NCBI GenBank assembly: GCA_028386065.3
Contig: JAKUCV010004284.1
Span: forward strand, 1-64,000
Reading direction: 5' to 3'
DNA: 64,000 bases
From: Turnera subulata
Lineage: Eukaryota > Streptophyta > Magnoliopsida > Malpighiales > Passifloraceae
Shown: positions 57,101 to 64,000 of the stretch, piece by piece
Numbering within the stretch: position 1 is the first letter of the stretch
How the letters are laid out: every line of letters begins with the position of its first letter
The notes under the pieces: generated by a model
Told to the model about the DNA's origin: nothing
The model's input: the letters and a program-made list of their open reading frames with translations, nothing else
Database searches by the model: none
Position numbers and translations under genes: made by a program

Positions 57101-58859
57101 GTTTATAAGTCCTCACCTGGATAAATAAAAACTGTATTGGAAGCTAGCACATCGACCTGCTGATCCTCAAGCATCGCTCATGCCTAAATCAATATACATG
57201 CATATGTCACTATAACTCACAACTAGCATATAACAAAAAACGGCATGCTATTTTAAACCGTTTAGGATTATTGGTAAAAGCCCCTAACCCTACACATAAC
57301 ATACAAAGAAGTTACCTCAAAGCTCAAAGTCTTTGAAAACAAGAAAACTATTTCAAGAGTAATTCAATCGGGTTCAAAGAAATATCATGTGAACAAGTCA
57401 TGGCTCAAAATTTAGAAACCCTTATATGTATTGGTAATCAAAAGGCCTATGTGGTAGTAATTTCTTTTAGAAAACTTTCAGAAATAAAGTTAAGAAAAAT
57501 TTCACGATGCAATACTCCATAGCCCATTAGACAGGAACAAACCTTTTAGGTCATAAGCCTTGCATCACCCATGAATTTAAAACAATTTAAATGTCATGTA
57601 TATGATCAAGTGCAGGGTATGTAAGCATGTGAAACCAACTCATAATTAGGAAAACAAATTAAACAATGATTGGATGGAAACAGAATATTGAAAATAGAAG
57701 TAACCCATTTGAAGCGCGCAATCCTCCAGTTGATTCAAGCCTACACTAAAATTCTAAGCATTGACCTTGAATGGTTAAATGCACGTGTTTTGGTACTGTC
57801 ATTGTTTGTTTAACCTATTTGACACCAACCCAAGTCTTGTTTCAATCAACAAAGACACGCAACCAGATACATGTTTCGTTAATGACGCACTCAATCCATG
57901 CAAAGAAACATATGTTTCCAACTTCTTTCATATCCAAATTAATTACAATATTCTTACAGTCATTATTATATTATTACCCAATTAAAATTTGGTACTGCAC
58001 TTAATTTCCACTCCAAGACTTGAGGCTTACCAAAAATTATAGAACCTATAGACCATGAACCCTGAAACGAGAAACCATGTCCGATCATCGTCCTCCTACA
58101 AGCCAACTCAGGCAGCATTGAACCGAGGCCGAGCTCTGAGCTCTATCATGGGAAAAACGAGAGTTTCCACCACCCGCTCCTGTTCCTTGCCCTCCCGTCC
58201 AAACTATTACCCAAGACGACCACAACGGCGTTGCTCCTTTGGGTGGCGGCTTGAAGTAAAGAAAGAGATGAGAGAAGGGTTTGAGAGCAAAGGGGAATTC
58301 ATGGATGAAGAAGACGAAGTGGAGAAAAATAAGAAGAAAATGAGAGGAGATCAGATAAAGTAACAGGTTAAGAACGTGGGTTGCAAACCCTTGAATTGAA
58401 TTTTTTTTTTTAAGGATCAAACAACGTCGTTTTTGCCTTCCACAGCCCCAAGTCAAAGCACCCATATGCATTGTTCCATACCTTGTACCTCCTACTCAAT
58501 TTATTATTCTTTTTTTTGAAACTAAGAACACATTTAGGAACCAACTCCCAAAATAAAATAAAAGGAATTGGTTTAAATTTAAATTTCTAAAAAAATACAT
58601 AAATGAATGAATCCTTTGACCAAAATGGTGAAAATTTCCATGAGGTAAAGTTAGGAAAAAAAATTCTGAAAATTTCGTAATAAAATTTACGAATAAAAAT
58701 AAAAATAATAAAAATAAAAATTCGGGGCGTTACATTTTTTTAGAATTTTACCCTATAATAAAATTCGGGTGGCGATTCCAAAGATATCGGGTGTTGGTAA
58801 AGAAGAAGGTGTAAGGTATAGGTGAGGAGGCCCAAGTAATTTTGGGTCGGGTCTTCACA
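54197..58859 (+). repeat. Family B 3' LTR, interrupted by a family A LTR
   Basis: Starts TGTGAACACCC, ends GGGTCTTCACA. Motif pair at 54882-54913, TATAAATA at 55040 and intact hairpin at 55113-55139. At 55684 it is broken by the family A LTR and resumes at 58735 with tagaattttaccctataata, matching the uninterrupted 5' copy at 47360. Confidence 0.9.
55685..58734 (-). repeat. Family A LTR (3.05 kb) nested in the family B 3' LTR
   Basis: TGAAACGCCCGTAACCC...TTCGGGGCGTTACA; reversed, this is a TGTAACGCCCC-start LTR. It is flanked by T runs, so a TTTTT-type duplication is likely but cannot be fixed exactly. It contains gagaccaaccactgtctcac (56090), repeated ggctctgtgaggggt units (56450-56700), and the ACGTCGTTTT half motif (58422). 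No coding domain or second LTR, so it is a solo LTR. Confidence 0.88.
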
Positions 58860-59046
58860 TCAAGATAAAATTCACAAGGAATGCTTTAAATTATTTTTCG
58901 AAAGCTTATCCTTGTTGAATTACAAAAATATTTTCAAAAAGGGGAGCAACAAAACAGGTGGAGCTTTTGAAATTGTATGGAAATATTTTTAACCCTTGTT
59001 ATAAATGAAATCAACACAAATTTGTCATCATCAAAAAGGGAGAGAT
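58860..59046 (+). other. Sirevirus 3' internal fragment with polypurine tracts
   Basis: Tracts caaaaaggggagc (58934) and caaaaagggagagat (59032), the second directly before an LTR start. This is the end of a Sirevirus internal region; the rest is missing or lies beyond the family B insertion. Confidence 0.65.
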
Positions 59047-60108
59047 TGTTGAACTAAAATTGGGCTAATCATTTTTTAATGATGATTAGTGAATTAACCA
59101 TGTTTTATTATGGGCCATGATTGGTTTTGATGGCTAACAAATTACAAGTATGCTTTTAATCTTTCATGTGTTGATTTCAGCTTACAGGAGGAATTATGGT
59201 TTTTGTTAAAACCATATCTCTGAAACACGCCAGATGGTTTTTGTTGCAACTATATCTGCGAGTTGTCAATTTCAACCTTTTGTGCAAGTTGCGTGTGGTC
59301 CTCCAAGCAATTAAAACCCACTTCCAACGGTTTGAACTGATGAACAAGTAAGAGGGAAGACATTATTGAAATGCAGAGGACTTTCCCACCTAACTCCGAC
59401 TCAACTCAAGAAGGTGGTCCAAACTTTCCAGAATTGGTAATTCTCTGCAACCAAGGAGTTGACATAGTGCAACAGCACCAAGCAGAAGATTTAATGAACT
59501 GAAGTCAACTAAGAGTACAAAGATCCATTGCAACTGCTTTCCCCCATACTCAAATTCTATAAAAAGGGTCCATTACACCTCTGAAGACTTATCTCAGCTA
59601 TTGTTCAAAAATCTGAGTATAGACTGGTGCTAGAAATTCTGGTTTTTGATTTGGTTTTTCTGTGTGCTTTACAAAACACATCAAAAGGGCAATTTGTAAG
59701 CAAGTCTTGGAATAGATTTGTTGGGTACTCAAGTCCAGGTTTAGATTTGAGGGTAGGTTAGAGCTTAGCCTGTGAAAAGCTTGTAAAGGTTTGAGCTTAG
59801 CCTAGAAAAGCTTGTGATTGTAAAGGTTAAGGTTGAACCCGCAAAAACCTAAGGATAGTGAGTGTTTGAAATCCTAAAAGGAGGAACCTTAAGATAGTGG
59901 AGTACTTGGTGAGGGGGAACCACTCTAAACCCTCTGTGTTCACTCTCTCTAACTCTCCTTACTCACTCTCTTGTCGCACAATACACGGTAAGTGCTTTCA
60001 AGAATTGGTATCACAAAAACTAAATTTTTCAGTCTGAAAATGTTTAAAGCTTAATTCACCTCCCCCCTCCCACCCCCTCCCCACTTTTTAGGCACTTTTG
60101 GGCTAACA
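59047..60108 (+). repeat. Sirevirus 3' LTR (1.06 kb)
   Basis: TGTTGAACTAAAATTGGGC...CACTTTTGGGCTAACA. A possible TATA (tctataaaaagggtcc) is at 59559. It shares the ttgagcttagcct...aagcttgt block with the solo LTR at 27756. The end has the C-rich ttaattcacctccccc run usual for Sireviruses. Confidence 0.85.
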
Positions 60109-60256
60109 AGTATATCTTTTTGTTAAGATTTTGACATAATCAAAAAAAGAGGGAGAATGTTGTTCCCTTGTAATTACTCTGATTAATCTAACTATAGGTT
60201 TTTTTATTTGTCTATAGTAAATTAAGTTTATTGATTAAAAAATTTGCAGTTAGTTT
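60109..60256 (+). other. Second Sirevirus 3' border
   Basis: tgacataatcaaaaaaagagggagaa is followed by TGTTGTTCCC, again a polypurine tract and LTR-like start, parallel to 59015-59056. It may be the target into which the neighbouring LTR jumped. Cut off by the family A LTR at 60257. Confidence 0.45.
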
Positions 60257-60778
60257 GAAATGCCTGTATCCCAAAATGTCTAATTAAATTAATTATAACA
60301 TGTGAAAGGACTAAAATGCCCTTCTACCCGAGATTCGATATCATCAACATGACCAACAATTAATCATATAATAAATAATACAATACGAGTATGCAGTGGA
60401 AGGCAAATAGATAAAGAAACATGAATGTAGTATACTCTATGGATCTGACCCGAAGAGAGGATAACACCGCCACCAGTTGATATCCTGATCATCTATCAGT
60501 TAACCTGTGTAAAAATGTGAGTGAGACTAACCACTGTCTCACATACACAAATAAACTAAAGTATACAGATACAACTCAACCACAAATACACCGACATCAG
60601 GCAATAGTAGCCACAGTGCACAAACAAGTCACAATGCACAACACAAGTCATTATCAGACTTCAAACCATCACTTGTCTTTAATCATCTTATTATCGTTGT
60701 ACTTTATTGTTATTAGGGTTGAATATTTTATTAGGACCCTCTACTGTGTGCGTCGAGCTCGGTTACATCTGTACAGAC
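60257..60778 (-). repeat. Family A LTR, partial
   Basis: Starts TGAAATGCCTGTATCCC (altered TGAAACGCCCGTAACCC) and follows the copy at 55685 through ccactgtctcac (60533) to gtgcgtcgagctcggtt. The rest is displaced by the Copia element at 60779 and lies beyond the window. Confidence 0.8.
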
Positions 60779-62207
60779 TGTAAGTAACTGGGCATGCAAA
60801 CTTGATAAACAAAATGCAGCAGAAAGACCCAGAACTCATGGAGGATCCATGTGAAACAGAGTAAACCGAATAACAAAAATTTCGTACCTGGTTTGGTTGA
60901 GATCTTTCACTCAACTGATGATACGAATCAGCAAGAACCGGAAAGAAATCCGACTCCTCTACGGTATCCACACGAACCGTTGATGACTACTAGCAACCGT
61001 CTCACGATCAATAACTCGAGCACTCTCGAACCGCAGTGCTAGCTGCAGAATTTCCGAGAGCAAGAGAACCTAGAGTGTTTTTCTCACAACTCTTGTGAAT
61101 GTGTTTGTATGTTGAGCTCTCAAAATCTCCTCATCCTACACACTCTTACATCTATCCCATATATGTTTACATGTTAGTTAATACAGAAAATGGCCAACCA
61201 ATCATACATACATCTGATCATGCATAATTGTGTTTTCCATTATCTATACTTTAGTCACAATCATCTACATGATCATGTCTCCACTAACTCAATTATATAT
61301 ATCAACATATATATAAAACAACACATCCTTTCATGCCTTTGGGACAATAATTCAGGTTCAATAATTCTGGTAACTATTTAACCGAACCAACCCAAACGAC
61401 CCGGTCCAACCATGGTCTAACCACTAGCTCAAATACCTAGTCGAACCACGGTCCAACCATGGTTTAACCACCAGCTCAGATCAGTACTGATTCATTATGC
61501 CTCGGAAACATGTCATTGTCCTTTCGTCCCAATATCAAGATCAAACACGAGACATGGAATAAGTCAATCTCGTATATGTTTAATCTAAGTTTTCTTGATC
61601 CCCGAGTTAACTGTGTAAAACGGATACTAATGATATCACCATATCACATAATTCGAGCATGGCCATGCATTTACAGTTCAACTCTATCAAGAGGCCCATC
61701 TGATAATATACCCGTTATAAGGGTTGGACGAATCCCATCTTGATCATACAAAACCCACTACACATTATATCTTATACCCAATGATTACACTAAGGTCTAC
61801 TCAGTTACGAATAGCCATGAGTAATCAAAGTATATGACTCACATGTTGGGAACCTTGATGATCTTAGGTCTAAGGACAATACATATAAGAACCACTAATG
61901 ATAATCATATAACGTTCCATGTAGTGTTCTTATGTCTGGTCAGTCCAGACCACAAGTTCTCTAACTTGTACCCGTATGTAGAATTCATATCTCATATAAT
62001 TCTCAACATACGCTAGTCTTAATTTATTATTACAACCCATCCATAATAATAATCGACTAGGGACATTTTAAGAATATAAAATATTCTAGGGTTATAAATA
62101 TGTGCAAGCGTTTATCACATAAACATATTTATTGGAATAACCTTAATGTATATACATGACTATATACAGTCATCCAATGATTGGCTTTTGGGCATATTAC
62201 ACTAACA
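60779..62207 (-). repeat. Copia 3' LTR
   Basis: TGTAAGTAACTGGGC...gcatattacactaaca, 1429 bp. Closely related to 36006-37489, with the CCAAC-type repeats at 61401-61472 and a minus-strand TATATGGG-type box near 61150. Confidence 0.92.
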
Positions 62208-62221
62208 ATCTCCCACTTACA

Positions 62222-64000
62222 CTAAAGCCAATCATCCATGTATCTAATACTAATAGATGTAGCTTGACCATCATGCTTCCGCTGTGTGAGAGGCTTAGTC
62301 AATGGATCTGCTACATAGTTCTCAGAAGGAACTTTGCACAGCCTAAGTTGTAGAGTCGGCAACTGTTTCTTGCTTGGAACTCTTCCAACAAACAGCACCA
62401 CCTCCAAAACAAAACACATAACCTGACTGTGATCTAAAGTCATACCTGTCGGTTTGGAAGCTAGCATCTGTGTAACCCTTTACAACAAGCTCATCAACGC
62501 TTCCGTATACAAGGATTGCATCCTTAGTCCTCCTCAAGTACTTAAGGATGTTCTTAAGCGCTATCCTGTGACCTTCACCGGGATCAGATTGATATCTGCT
62601 TGTGATACTTAATGCATATGCGACATCTGGTCCAGTACATAGCCTGGCATACATGATAGATCCTATTGCTGACGCATAAGGAATCTTACTCATTTGCTCT
62701 CTCTCCTTAGATATACTAGGACATTGATTCTTGGAGAGAGATATGCCATGTGACATGGGCAGGAAACCTTTCTTGAAATCTTGCAAGCTAAATCTATTTA
62801 GCACCTTGTCAATATATGTACTTTGACTTAGTCCAAGAAGTCTTTCGGATCTATCTCTATAGATCTTTATGCCTAACACATAGGCAGCTTCTCCTAAGTC
62901 CTTCATTGAGAAATTCTTTCCTAACCAAGTTTTTACAGACTGTAGTGTCGGAATATCATTCCCAATGAGTAGAATGTCGTCAACATACAACAGTAAGAAA
63001 ACGATTGTGCTCTCACTAACCTTCTTGTAAACACATGGCTCTTCTTCATTTTTAATGAAACCAAACTCTTTGATCACTTCATTAAAATGAAGATTCCAAC
63101 TCCTAGAAGCTTGCTTCATTCCATAAATAGATCTCTGCAATTTGCATACCTTATTAGCATTCTCTGGAGTGACAAAACCTTCAGGTTGTGTCATGTACAC
63201 ATCCTCTAAAAGATTTCCATTAAAGAAAGCGGTTTTGACATCCATTTTCCATATCTCATAATCATGGTATGCTGCTATAGCCAGTAGAATCCGGATGGAT
63301 TTAACCATGACAACTGGCGAGAAAGTTTCATCATAGTCAATACCATGAACTTGTTTGAAACCTTTCGCAACCAATCGCCCTTTAAAGGTAGTCACATTAC
63401 CATCCATGTCGGTCTTTTTCTTAAAGACCCATTTGCACCCTATGGGTTTTACCCCTTCAGCTGGATCAACCAAGGTCCATACCTTGTTTTCATACATGGA
63501 TTCCATCTCCGAATTCATGGCTTCTAGCCACTTCTTAGAGTCTGGACCCGTAATAGCTTACTGATAGGAAGTGGGCTCATCCTCATCTATGAGCATCACG
63601 TCTCCAGTATGAGTCATAAGAAATCCATATCTCTCAGGCTCATACAGAGTCCTATCAGACCTACGCGGTCCTTGTGTTACAGGTACAGGATTCTCACCCA
63701 CAACAATTTGTGGTTCCTGTCCTTGTTCCATCTCAGCCTCTATGTCTCGAACTTCTTCGAGTTCTATTTTCCTCCCACTGATCTCTCTAGAAATAAATTC
63801 TCTTTCTAGAAAAATAGCAATACGAGCAACAAACACTTTGTGCTCTGTGGGATTATAGAAATAATATCCTTTAGTTTCCTTTGGATATTTAACAAAGAGG
63901 CATTTGTCCGATTTAGGGCCGAGTTTATCTGATGCTTCTCGTCACCCGAAAGCCTCACAGCCCCAAATCCTCATAGAAGACAAATTGGGACGCTTCCCAG
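62222..64000 (-). pseudogene. Copia pol: integrase end, RT and shortened RNase H
   Basis: From the right edge, the minus strand gives the integrase C-terminal region (KCLFVKYPKETKGYYFYNP; VFVARIAIFLEREFI) with a stop near 63942 and another TAA near 63555. RT follows without a break from 63518 (NSEMESMYENKVWTLVDP, PIGCKWVFKKKTDMDGN, LLYVDDILLIGND) to KSSKQETVADSTT. There the RNase H is cut: the frame jumps to RLCKVPSENYVADPLTKPL, losing roughly 90 residues kept in the copy at 37504. The end lies near 62222. Confidence 0.9.

Larger units (their letters stand above)
45940..58859 (+). mobile_element. Family B (Ogre/Tat-like) element with an antisense PMD gene, no pol
   Basis: The 5' LTR (45940-47476) and 3' LTR (54197-58859, including a nested 3.05-kb family A LTR) flank a primer site, gag-like remnant, doubled hairpin motif, an antisense PMD pseudogene and 3' tandem arrays. 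No RT or integrase motif is visible. The 5-bp flanks (gctaa on the left, tcaag on the right) do not match, so a rearrangement after insertion is likely and the pairing of the LTRs is inferred from their close similarity. Confidence 0.8.
60779..64000 (-). mobile_element. Copia element, 3' LTR and pol end, runs off the window
   Basis: LTR 60779-62207, polypurine tract about 62208-62222, then RNase H and RT on the minus strand to the window edge. Same family as 36006-38959. It lies in the family A LTR; the left flank cagac (60774-60778) should recur at its far end. Confidence 0.92.

Noticed and set aside
58055..58363. ORF of 102 codons in the nested family A LTR
   Set aside because: Basic, low-complexity, opposite to the LTR direction, and not shared by other copies.

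Overview
The window is repetitive nuclear DNA of a flowering plant, most likely a eudicot with a large genome. It consists almost entirely of LTR retrotransposons nested inside one another. I found no intact host gene, no tRNA or rRNA gene, and nothing bacterial or viral. The long open frames are fragments of Gypsy and Copia gag, protease, RT, RNase H, integrase and envelope-like genes, nearly all with stops or frameshifts. No species can be named from the sequence.

Layout. (1) 1-2949: end of a Copia LTR nested in a Gypsy-type LTR that starts TGTAACGCCCC ('family A', here on the minus strand). (2) 2950-5710: 3' end of an Ogre/Tat-like Gypsy element ('family B', LTR TGTGAACACC...TTCACA). (3) 5712-5909 and, split by insertions, 20650-36005: an old Athila/Calypso-like host element ('G0') with an integrase C-terminus and a downstream third ORF. 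(4) 6339-20644: a complete minus-strand Athila element with both LTRs, TSD TGAAA, a tRNA-Asp primer site, gag-pro-RT-RNase H, and no integrase; a family A solo LTR (TSD TAAAG) sits in its gag. (5) G0's third ORF is cut by a shortened Sirevirus (21298-24653, TSD CACAC) and by a 9.5-kb family B element without pol (25385-34881, TSD CCAAC/CCAAT), which itself carries a Sirevirus solo LTR. (6) 36006-38959: 3' part of a minus-strand Copia element, joined head to head to a plus-strand Sirevirus (38960-about 45939) with RT/RNase H, an envelope-like ORF, and a nested family B solo LTR (39759-41580, TSD GGATG). (7) 45940-58859: a second long family B element without pol. It carries a spliced, antisense plant-mobile-domain (PMD) pseudogene, and its 3' LTR holds a 3.05-kb family A LTR. 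(8) 58860-64000: Sirevirus 3' ends, a partial family A LTR, and the 3' half of another minus-strand Copia element running off the window.

Most notable is the second family B element: a gag-like remnant, no pol, and an antisense PMD gene with its own promoter region. That promoter shares a 9-bp inverted motif, ATGACCGCC/GGCGGTCAT with a 6-nt spacer, with the LTR promoters of the same family, where the motif lies about 122-130 bp upstream of the TATA box. Other striking structures are the arrays of the perfect palindrome AACATCGATGTT in the Sirevirus LTRs, a conserved 10-bp hairpin just after the family B TATA box, a GAAA-capped hairpin repeated in family B internal regions, and hypervariable tandem arrays in family B 3' ends whose unit resembles the polypurine tract.
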